The notes under the pieces are model-generated. The model saw nothing but the letters and a program-made list of their open reading frames with translations, was not told the origin of the DNA and did no database searches. This document shows positions 14,501 through 26,500 of a DNA stretch of 64,000 nucleotides, piece after piece. Numbering within the stretch: the stretch's first letter is position 1; each line of letters begins with the position of its first letter. The stretch comes from Sternotherus odoratus (Eukaryota > Chordata > Testudines > Kinosternidae), in the NCBI GenBank assembly GCA_032164245.1, contig JAVMKO010000006.1, positions 10,617,001-10,681,000 of the forward strand, written 5' to 3'. Position numbers and translations under genes: made by a program.

Positions 14501-17500
14501 ATTGACATGAATCATTCCTTATCCAGCAAAAAGGACCACTGGAGCTTTGGGTGGTTAGGTCTTATTTGAAAAATATAAACAAAGTCACTGTAAATCATTA
14601 ATATGTTGATCTGTTCCTTATGAAGTTGGCGACTTGTAATTTTACCTCATCTCACTTTCTCTCTTTAAACATTGCTCCAGATTATCTAGTTCTCTTGCAT
14701 AGGCATCCTTAGCGTTTCTGAAACAAGAATAAAGGTTCAGAATAATGCTAACTTTTGCATACCACTTTATTTTATGTCATTTTTTTAATATACAATTTTT
14801 AAAAGCTTTTCCCAAGGCAGCAAGATAAGCACACCTACCAGCTGGGGACTCACTTCTCAGAAATATACCTATTTTGCTGTGCAGTCATGGTTCTCTGCAT
14901 CATATGGTATGTTGTCTCTTAGGTAGGCGACATGATTGCAAAGTTAAACAGGCACTTGGTAGAGGCTATGGCAAAGCCAAAAGTCCTGATTTCTGCCAGA
15001 ATGAATAACACTGCGAGAGAAGGCAATCAGAGGTCCTATTAATCAAGCCCAAAAAACTAGGGCAAAAGTTGAACAGAGATGTTAAATTAGTATGATTTAG
15101 GTGCAGTATCTAATACAGAAGAACTTGCACAGATGTGGTGCCTCAAGGCAGAGAGGGATGCATACATTCACTTGCACACATTATATATCTGCTAATGTAG
15201 AAGTCCCAAGACAAACATTAGCATGCAACATTTTTTTGTGGACTCAACACATTCTAGAGGTTTTCAATTTAATAAAATAAAAAGGCGGGTAGTTGGAGGC
15301 AGATGTCATCCTGCTCCCTTATGTCTGACTGCGTTTTCAGGAGACACTGGCATCAGTGACTGTAGTACGCGGAAGATTACTGTGACGGCAATCGTTAGGG
15401 GGCGCAGTTATGCTTCTGATTCGCCTCTAGGGTAACGCATAATTAAGGTTATCAGCTTGGGAATGGCCTTGTGTTCCTGTTATCTCATGTGTGTGTCTGA
15501 GAAGAGCTTTGCAGCTGTGTGAGCTGTTTACTTGGTCTGTGTGAAACTCGGCTTGTGTGAAACCAGACAGGGAAACTGAGGCAGGATTGAATAACATGTC
15601 ATTAGTTATTCATGAGCTATGCATGAGATGCAAATGAGCATGAGTATTTCTGTGTCCATGTGCCAATGTGTGTCAGTCTTCTTCCCTGGGCATTGCTCCG
15701 ATGTGCCAGGTCCTCCACTCTGCGGCCGCGTTGAGAGGGGCCCCCAGCGCCAAAGGGCCAGGACCTTCGATAAACTCATCACTTTTATTCATCTAGCCAC
15801 TGTGTGTGAGCCTCGTCTCTACGGGATTCTTAAGGTACCCTGCAACAGTGACCCACTCTCCTTTGAGGTACAAGAGAGAGATGGAGAATTGGCTACCCAA
15901 AGCCTCATGAAGATTTGGCAGTAGGTGGTGCTTGAAGGGCAGGGCTTACATCAACCCTCAGGCTGCCACCCCAGTAGACTTCAAATGTATGCAGGTGGGG
16001 TAGCCCCACAGAGACATGTCCTAACTGATATTCTGGCCATGTTTGGTTAGCAAAATAATACTAGTATTTTTGCTATTCAGCAGTTTATACAATTCTGTTT
16101 GCTTGCCCCTCATCAGCGGATTGATTTTTCCTGGATTTTTAGAACTGTTCTGAGAGATCCCCTACAGACAATAGTATTGTGTACAGGTGGTTATTTAAAA
16201 AACAAACTAAAACAAAGACTTCACCCGTCTCCTCCTTTGTGTGTGTTTTCCAATTTTCGTTGTAATATACGGAATTGCTAATAATAACACAGCAATTTTC
16301 ATAGTAGATTTCAAAGTGCTTTAAAAAGGAGATCAGTATCTATAGTGGGGCAGCTGCTCCACTCATGGACAACAGGAGTTAAAACAGCCAAGTTAGGCTG
16401 ATTATAAGAGGGTTGGGCACCAGGAGCTGGAGGAATCTCACTCTAGCCCTGGAGTGGGAAAGGCTGGCTTCCTGGGAGTAAAGTAGCAAAGCAGAACTGG
16501 GGAAAAGGGCAAGAGGAGCTGAGGAGCTCAAGCCTGGTAAACCCCCAGGCTGCAGGCCTTGTTAAAGGCCCCAAAAGGTACTGGGGATGCAGAGGGGCAG
16601 CCCCCTGGGATAGGCAAAGGCAGCAGGTCCTACCCCTTGCCAATGATGAGTGGTTTACAGACTGCAGTCTGCCCCAGTGAGTGGGGGCTAGATGACGACT
16701 GGCAGTAGTCACTGAGGCAAGGTGAGTTCAGAGGGTTGGGGGTTTCCAGAGAGCAGGGGTATTGCTGAGGTAAAGAGGATCCGGGAGGGACACAGGGCCA
16801 GCGGCAGGCAAGTCAATGGCCACCAGGAGGTGCTCCGAGTGCTGGAGAGCTAATTCCCAAGACAACCAGCAGGAGGCGTGGCGCCGGTGAGTCTCCGCTT
16901 CGCTACAATATCATTATTCCAATTTTACAGATGGGGAAACTAAGGCATATGGAGATGCAATGACTTGGTATAGGTCACCCAGCACTGCAGGGCTAAGAAC
17001 AGAACCCAGGTCTCCTGAATCCCCATCCGATGCTCTATCTACGATATCACGTTGCTTTCCTGTAACGCTGCACATAACATTGGGGCTGATCTTGAGAAAT
17101 ACTAAGTGCCAATTAAGTCAATGGGAATTCACAGACTCGTATAATAAAATGTAAGACATTAGAGATGGAAGAGACTTTCCAGTCCAGCTCTCTGAGTGCA
17201 GGACTGTACCATAAGATATTCTTTTTTCTCCAATCTCATTTTAAAAGTCTTACCCAATGGGGCTTCTACCACTTCTGTAGGAGATTACCTGTCCGGATAC
17301 AGTCCATTCCTAGCATTATTTCAGATAACCAAATAATATTGAGACAGTGATAATTAGTTCACCTCCTCTTCTTGTTAAATTTATTCCTTATATTTTTGAA
17401 CTGCTGACTTCGCTGCATGAGTATTTCAATGTGAGATTTTCCTTCTCTTTACAACACTGTTTGGCTATTCCTCACCCTTTATTTCTCAATTTCATGTATA

Positions 17501-20500
17501 CACAGAAGGTACATCCTGTTGGGTTAGTTCAAGTTAAATACCAAGATAGGCATCAGACTATATCTACTGGGTCTTTTCCTTCTTCAACACAAAAAGTGAG
17601 AACAATTATTTTCCTACATTTCATCCATAACTAGGGCACCTGCATATTAATGATGTGCTAGGAAATTCTCTTGAGAAGGATTCAGGGAGGATAACAGCAT
17701 GCAAGAAGAGGCTGGCAGCACAGCTTCTGCCAGAACCATGCTACCAAGAGGCAGCATGAAGCCAGGAAAAGAGGTGGCAGCTAAAAGAAAAGGGGTGTCT
17801 GTGCAGATGCCCATTGCCTCTGGTCCATCAGGGGAACGCTTAGCTTAGAGCAGGGGTCTCCAAACTACGGCCCGCGGGCCAGATGCGGCCCGCGAGGCCC
17901 TCTCATCCGGCCCGCGGCAGGGGTCGGGAACCAGCCACGGGGCCGGGGCGCGCCGCGTGCTCCGCTGCCGCCGCCGGCCGCGGGGCCGGGACGCGCCGCG
18001 TGCTCCGCTGCCGCCGCCAGCCGCGGGGCCGGGACGCGCCGCGTGCTCCGCTGCCGCCGCCAGCCGCGGGGCCGGGACGCGCCGCGTGCTCCGCAGCCGC
18101 CGCCGGCCAGGGACGGCTCAGAGCTGGGGCCGGGACGCGCCGCACCGCCACCCAGTTACAGGCGGCGAAACAAGGAGCCACCCACTGCCAGGCGGCGAAA
18201 CGGTCTGTGGGGAGAGACCGGGTTGAGCGGGTCAGTTGGGGGGTGGGTGGAGGAAAGGAGGTTTGGGGGGGAGAGACCTGGCTGGGTGGGTCATTTGGGG
18301 GGGGGGGGTTGGAGGAAAGGAGGTTTTGGGGGGAGAGATCTGGCTGGGTGGGTCAGTTGGGGGTTGGAGGAAAGGAGGTTTGGGGGGAGAGACCGGGCTG
18401 GGTGGGTCAGTTGGGGGTTGGAGGAAAGGAGGTTTGGGGGGGAGAGACCTGGCTGGGTGGGTTAGTTGGGGGTTGGAGGAAAGGAGGTTTTGGGGGGAGA
18501 GACCTGGCTGGGTGGGTCAGTTGGGGGTTGGAGGAAAGGAGGTTTGGGGGGGAGAGACCTGGCTGGGTGGGTTAGTTGGGGGTTGGAGGAAAGGAGGTTT
18601 TGGGGGGAGAGACCTGGCTGGGTGGGTCAGTTGGGGGTTGGAGGAAAGGAGGTTTGGGGGGGAGAGACCTGGCTGGGTGGGTCATTTGGGGGGGGGGGGG
18701 TTGGAGGAAAGGAGGTTTTGGGGGGAGAGACCTGGCTGGGTGGGTCATTTGGGGGGGGGGGTTGGAGGAAAGGAGGTTTTGGGGGGAGAGACCTGGCTGG
18801 GTGGGTCAGTTGGGGGTTGGAGGAAAGGAGGTTTGGGGGGGAGAGACTTGGCTGGGTGGGTCATTTGGGGGGGGGGTTGGAGGAAAGGAGGTTTTGGGGG
18901 GAGAGACCTGGCTGGGTGGGTCATTTGGGGGGGGGGTTGGAGGAAAGGAGGTTTTGGGGGGAGAGACCTGGCTGGGTGGGTCAGTTGGGGGTTGGAGGAA
19001 AGGAGGTTTTGGGGGGAGAGACCTGGCTGTGTGGGTCAGTTGGGGGTTGGAGGAAAGGAGGTTTTGGGGGGAGAGACCTGGCTGGGTGGGTCAGTTGGGG
19101 GTTGATGTGTAGTGTTCATGTGTAGTGAACAGGTGTTCATGTGTAGTGTATCAATGTGTTATTAAATAATAACTGAATAAAATAATATTAAATAAATAAT
19201 TAAAAACAACATCCATGTTTTGATTCTTTTTTATTTGGACCTCGAGTGTGTTGTCGGCCCCCGAACTGCTATTTGATAGTTAATGCGGCCCTCGGGCTGA
19301 AAAGTTTGGAGACCCCTGGCTTAGAGCACTGACCTCCCCCAACCTTCTCTGCAGACAGGGCCAGACCATGCCCTCTGGCAGAAAAATGAGCCCTAAGAGT
19401 TGAACGGCAAGGAGCTGCCATCCCCCCATGTGGGATTTGCCCATCTAGGACAGTTATTAGAGCACGTGATTCCATCATGTTGCACTGATTCAAGGATCAG
19501 ATTGATATCGGTAACTAAAAAAGCAAGACTTCTTTGCATGTAGTTTTATACCAACCTGCTGGTATGGTTTATAAACTCATTTGGCTTTCTTTAAAGTATC
19601 TTTGAATGCAGGGCTATCATGCTAAAAATAGCAGTGTGGCTGTTGCAGCTTGGGCTGGAGCTCAGGGTCTCAAACCTATGGGGTCAGATGTGCCTGACAG
19701 CCCATGCTGCAAGATTCGCACTGCTATTTGTAGCCCCGTGGATGAGTTGTTCTAATGTACCGGCCAATAACAGGTCCCCCAAACCTGTGCCAATAGCCAC
19801 AGATCACAAGAATGCAGCAATGCTCTGTAAACACTTGCCCAAAGCACATCCTCTACACCAGGGAGCAAGATGCAGGCTACACAACCCAGGGACTGCACCA
19901 TATCAGAGGAAACCTCAGCTGCCCAATTAGGGCAGCTTTACAGCCCCTTTGCTCCACCAAAAAGGGGCTGTAGCCTAGACCAGGATCTGAACCATTTACA
20001 CTTGTTTGATTTTGAAGTTATGCATTCAATACTATTTCTCTAATATTTCTCTGAATCAAGGTCTTGTTCTTAATCTTCTTGTTTGTGTGTATTTTGCCTG
20101 GCAATAATAAACTGCAGGCGGCATTATCAGTAACTAAAAAAGCAAGACTTCTTTTATGTAGTTTTATACCAACTTGCTGGTATGGTTTATAAACTCATTT
20201 GGCTTTCTCTTTAAAGTATCTTTGAATGCTTAAGTTTTAGTCTTTCCCAAACTGACATGAGCCCATGATTAAGCTGCAGCCAGGTCATTAATGCAGTCAG
20301 TATTGAAAAGTGACATACTCAAAGAGATCTTCGAGTCTCTCAGCTTCATCCTCCAAGTCTTGCGCCTCCACCACACGCTTTGACAGAATGTCAAGTCTTT
20401 CATCCAGACAACGGGATAATCGTTCAAGTCTACCAAGAGAGAAAAATCAGTTAGATCCTCAGTCATACAAAGAAGTGATTTTACTTGAAAAGAAAAGCTT

Positions 20501-23500
20501 CAGAAATAAAACTGCATTCTCTAAAAATCAGGACATAAGAACAGCCATACTGGGTCAGATTAATGATCAATCTAGCCCGGTATCCTGTCTTCCAACACTG
20601 GCTGTGAGGTGCTTCAAAGCGAATGAATGTGAACAGATAATCATTGAGTGATCCATCTCCTTTTGCCCATTCCCAGCTTTTTGCAGAGGATAGGGACACT
20701 TCAGGGAATAGTTTTGCATCCCTACCCATCCTGGTTAATAGCAATTGATGGATCTATCTCCAGGAACTTATCTAATTCTTTTTTGAACCCTGTTATAGTC
20801 TTGGCCTTTGCAACAGACTCTTGCAAAGAGTTCCACCGATTGTGCATAGTGTGAAGAAATACTTTCTTTTCTTTGTTTTAAACCTTCTGGCTATCATTTG
20901 GTGACCCCCTAGTTCTTGTGTTATGAGAAGGAGTAAGTAACATTTCCTTATTTACCTTCTCCACATCAGTCAATGTGGGGTGACCAGATCAGCAGATTAT
21001 TCCAGATGTGGGCATACCAGGGATTTATAGAGGTAACATATTTTCTGTCTTATCTATCCCTTTCCCAATGATTCCCAACATCTGATTTGATTTTTTGACT
21101 GCTGCTGCACATTGAGTGGATGTTTTGAGAGAACTAACCACAGTGACTCCAAGATCTTTTTGAGTGATAACAGCTAATTTAAGCCCCATCATTTTATATG
21201 TATAGTTGGAATTATGTTTTCCAATGTGCATTACTTTGCATTTATCAACACTGAATTTCATCTGCCATATTGTTGCCCAGTTTTGTGAGATCCCTTTGTA
21301 ACTCTTCACAGTCTGCTTTGGACTTAGCTATTTTGAGTAGTTTTGTATCATCTGCAAATTTGCCACCTCACTGTTTACCCCTTTTTCCAGATAATTTATG
21401 AATATGTTGAAGAGTATTGGGTCCCAGTACAGACCCCGGGGGACACTACACTTTACTTCTCTCTACTCTGAAAATTGACCATTTATTCCTACCCTTCGTT
21501 TCCTATCTTTTAACCAGTTACTGATCCATGAGAAGACCTTCCCTTTTATCCCATGACTGCTTACTTTGCTTAAGAGTCTTTGGTGAGGGACCTTGTCAAA
21601 GGCTTTCTGAAAATCTAAGTACACTGTATCCACTGGATCACCTTTGTCCACATGCTTTTAACCCCTTCAAAGAATTTTAGTAGATTGGTGAGGCATGATT
21701 TCCTTGTACAAAAACCACGCTGACTCTTCCCTAACAAATCACACCCACCTATCTGTCTGATCATTCTGTTATTTACCATATTTTCAATCAATTTGCCAAG
21801 TACTGAAGTTAGACTTACTGGCCTGTAATTGCTGGGATTGCCTCTGGAGTCCTTTTTAAAAATTGGTACATTAGCCATCCTCCAGTCATTCGGTACTGAA
21901 GTTGATTTAAATGACAGGTTACAGACTACAGTTAGTAGTTCTGCAATTTCCCATTTGAATTCCTTTCGAACACTTGGGCAAATACCATCTGGTCCTGGTG
22001 ATTTATTAGTGTTTAATTTATCAAGTTGTTCCCAAACCTCCTCTAATGACACCTCAATCTGGGACAGTGCCTCAGATTTGTTACCTAAAAGGAATGGCTC
22101 AGATGTGGGAATCTCCCTCACACCCTCAGCTATGAAGACCGATGCAAACAATTAATTTAGTTTCTCCGCAATGGCCTTATCTTCCTTGAGTGCTCCTTTA
22201 GCATCTCGATCATCCAGAGGCTTCACTGTTTGTTTAGCAGGCTTCCTACATTGGATGCACTTCTTTCTTTTGCTGTTACTTTTTGAATCTTTGCGTAGCT
22301 GCTCTTCAAATTCTTTTTTAGCCTTCTTAATTATAATTTTACACTTCACTTGCCAGAGTTTGTGCTCCTTTCTATTTTTCTCAATAGAATTTAACTTCCA
22401 CTTTTTACAGGATGCTTTTTTGCCTCTCACTGCTTCTTTTACTTGGTCGTTTAGCCACAATGGCACTTTTTTGGTCCTCTTACTATGTTTTTTAACTGGG
22501 GGTTTTCATTTAAAATGAGCCTCCATTACGGTGTCTTTAAAAAGTTTCCACTCAGCTTGCCAGAATTTCACTTTTGGCACCGTACTTTTTAATTTCTGTT
22601 AACTAACGTCTTCATTTTTGTGTAGCTCCTCTTTCTGAACTTAAATATTACTGTGGTAGGCTGCCATGGCGTCCCCCTCCCCAAAGGGAAGTTAAATTTT
22701 CTTACGTTATGGTCACTATTACCAAGCAGTTCAGCTATATTCATCTCCTGGACCAGATCCTATGCTCCCCTTAGGACTAAATAAAGAATTGCCTCTCCTC
22801 TTGTGTGTTCCAGGAATATGCTGCTCCAAGAAGCAGTCATGTAAGGTGTCAAGAAATTTTCTCTCTGCATCCCGTCCTGTGGTGACTGTGACCCTTTGTA
22901 CCCCAAAGTAACACCCGGGCAGCCCCATATTTCTTAGGTAACCAACTTTGATCTGTATGTTTATTACTTATAATCACTTAAAATCTATCTTTCTATAGTT
23001 AATAAATCTGTTTTATATTTTCCCTAAAATAGTGTGTTTTGCTTGAAGTGACTGAGGAATCTGCTTGGTGTTCAAAAGCTGACACATGTCCACTTTCCTT
23101 CGTAAAAGTAAAAAACTGGGTAATAAACTTACACTAGTCGGGGAGATGTTCGGAATTGCCTGGAGCCTCTCTGTTGTTGGTTCATGAGTGGCTAGGAGAA
23201 ACATTCATGTAACTCAGCTGCATGTGTCCCTGCCTGTGGGTGTCTGTGTAAGTGCAGCACCTGTAGCAGTTTGCAACTTGTCCCACCATCACAGTTTGAG
23301 AGGGAGCCCAGGATTATGACACAGGGCTCAGTGAGACCCCAGTTCCAGGTTGTGTACTGGGGAACCTGTCACAGTGATATGTACCCAGTCAATATGGGGA
23401 TAGGTGAAACTCCCTATTATTATTGAATTTATTTTTAGAGCTTCTCTAATCTCCCTGAGCATTTCACAGCCACTATCACCATTCGTATCAGTAGTATATC

Positions 23501-26500
23501 TCTACTGCTATATTATTATTATTCAAGCATGGAATTACTATCCATAGAGAGTCTATGGTACCATTTGGTTCATTTGAGATTTTTACTTTATTTGACTCTG
23601 CCCTTTTGTTCACATATAGCGCCACTCACCCATCCGTATGACCTATTCTGTCCTGTTATATTTTGTACTCCGATACTATTGTGTCCCATTGACTATCCTC
23701 ATTCCACAAGGTTTCAGTGATGCCTATTACATCAATATCCTCATTTAATACGAGGCACTCAAGTTCACCCATCTTAGTATTTAGACTTCTAACATTTGTA
23801 TATAAGCACTTAAAAAAAATGTCACTTTTAGTTGTCTGACATTATGTGATATAACTGAATGGGACTCTTTTTCATTTGGCACTAGGATACAGATCCTACC
23901 TGTATTTTATCATATTCCATCCTTTCCTCCTTACTAAGATACAGAGAATCTCCATTAATAGATCCTCCCCACGGGGCATCTCTGTCCAAACCACATGCTC
24001 CTCCATGCCTATCGGCTTTCCCTCAGCGCTTAGTTTAAAAACTGCTCTACAATCTTCTTAAATCTCAGAAGTAAGAAATTCACAGTTCCAACCTACTCTG
24101 TTGCTGCCTCATTCCTTTTTTCATGTAAGCTTTCCTCTTCCGCCAGTAATATCCGATACTGGCTACTTATAAATTTATTTTCATGTTTAAGTTTTATATT
24201 CAGGCCTTCAGCTGCACTTAATTCTTCTTTAACCTCGAAATAAAGACCAAAGATAGTTACTAAATATTCATTCTAATTCCCAGTCTATTGTACATATATC
24301 TAATAGTTATAGTAATAATACCTTGTACTGTCACATCACCTTCCATCAGAAATTCAGAGACTTTTACTTTAATTAAACTTCACAGCACCGCTCTGATCCT
24401 AAGAATCCCTCAGTACCAACTAGCAAAGTCTATAACATGCTGATCTTCATAACTGTTATGAGATATAGGTACAGATGCTATTTAAGGAGCTGTGTTTATG
24501 TACCAAAATTGGTGTCCAAGGTAGAGCTGACAAACAGGTTTGGGATCAGAGAAAGGATGTTGGTCTACCTCTCTCTCTGTTGTGCACATTGAAAATAATA
24601 TCCGCTGTAAAAATTTATGATTTCAAGGATATGTTTTCTGTGCCCTAAAACAAACATGAATCAAAATAAAACAAATATTATTTAAACCAAGAACAGTAAA
24701 GGATTTTGCCTTGTCAGGCCCCAAATTTGCACATAATTGCAATCAATGAGGTGGCTGAACTTTGTCCTCATGCACACTTATTTCAGATTTGGAGACAATT
24801 TATACCTTTAAGTCAGTGGAACTGCTATGAGTACCCGCATAGCCCCACTGTATGCCCACATTTTTATGGCTGACTTAGAACAACGCTTCTTCAGTTCTCA
24901 TCCCCTTACACCACTACTCTACTTGCGCTACATTGATGACATCTTAATCATATGGACCCACAGGAAGGAGGCCCTTGAGGAATTCCACAAAGATTTCAAC
25001 AATTTCCACCCCACCATCAACCTCAGCCTTGACCAGTCCACACAAGAGGTCCTCTTCCTACACACTATAGTGCTACTAAGCGGTGGTCTCACAAACACCA
25101 CCCTATACCGGAAAGCTACTGACCACTATTCTTACCTGCATGCCTCCAGCTTTCATCCAGAGCACATCACACAGTCCACTGTCTACAGTCGAGCTCTAAG
25201 ACATAACCGCATTTGCTCCAATCCCTCAGACAGAGAGAAACACCTACAGGATCTCTATCAAACATTCTTAAAACTACAATACCCACCTGGTGAAGTAAAG
25301 AAACAGATTGACAGAGCCAGAAGGATACCCAGAAGTTACCTACTACAAGACAGGCCTAATAAAGAAAGTAACAGAATGCCACTAGCCGTCACCTACAGCC
25401 CCCAACTAAAACCTCTCCAGTGCATCATCAAGGATCTACAACCTATTCTGAAGGATGATCCCTCACTCTCACAGACCTTGGGGGACAGGCCAGTCCTCGC
25501 TTACAGACAGTCCCCCAATCTGAAGCAAATATTCACCAGCAACTACACACCACACAACAAAAACACCAATCCAGGAACCAAACACTGCAACAAACCCCAG
25601 TGTCAACTCTGTCCACATATCTATTCAAGGGACACCATCATTGGACCTAACCACTTCAACCACACCATCAGGGGCTCATTCACTTGTACATCTACCAATG
25701 TGATATATACCTTCATTTGCCAGCAATGCCTCTCTGCCATGTACATTGTCCAAAGCGGACAGTCTCTACGCAAAAGAATAAATGGACACATATCTGACAT
25801 CAGGAATCATAATATTCAAAAACCAGTAAGAGACCACTTCAATCTCCCTGATCACTCAATAACGGACCTAAAAGTGGCAATTCTTCAACAAAAAACTTCA
25901 AAAACTGACACCAATGTGAAACTGCAGAACTGGAATAAATTTGCAAACTGGACACCATAATATTAGGCATGAATAAAGGCTGGGAGTTGTTGGGTCATTA
26001 CAAAACCTAGACCTATTTTCCCCAATACTAATTTCCCCCTACTGTTACTTACACCTTCTTGACAACTGTCTGAAATGGGCCACTCTCATTACCACTTCAA
26101 AAGTTATTTTTCCTCCCCTGGTATCCTGTTGTCAATTGAATTGTCTCGTTAGACTGACCTCACAGTTGGAAGCAACTCACACCTTTTAATGTATTTATAC
26201 CTGCTCCTGTATTTTCTACTCCATGCTTCTGATGAAGTGGGTTCTACTTATGCCCAAAAGCTTATGCCCAAAAAGATTTTTTAGTCTCTAAGGTGCCACT
26301 AGGACCCCTCGTTGTTTTTGCTGATACAGACTAATACGGCTGCCACTCAAACTTATATACAAAAGCATATATATATATATACATACAAACAACACATCAT
26401 CATGTGAACTTGTAAAAAAGGCCTATTGGGGAGGGGGCGGCACGGGGGGATGGCCAGGGAGACAAGGCGAGGGAGGGGAGTTGACGGGTGCTCGGGGGGA

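Larger units (their letters stand above)
17851..19318. mobile_element. hAT-type non-autonomous element carrying an internal minisatellite
   Basis: The ends CAGGGGTCTCCAAACT and AGTTTGGAGACCCCTG form inverted termini of the Charlie/MER1-like hAT kind. An exact 8-bp duplication GCTTAGAG flanks it (17843-17850, 19319-19326). Subterminal CGGCCCGCGGGCC is also typical. The interior holds a GC-rich four-unit repeat and a 15-unit minisatellite (separate entries). No transposase is encoded. Confidence 0.87.

Noticed and set aside
17883..19125. Long glycine/tryptophan-rich open frames up to 289 codons
   Set aside because: They fall inside a hAT element and are translations of its minisatellite in several frames.
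21025..22466. Functional reverse transcriptase gene
   Set aside because: Motifs are clear, but the frame is broken by a stop and at least two frameshifts, and an LTR interrupts the element.
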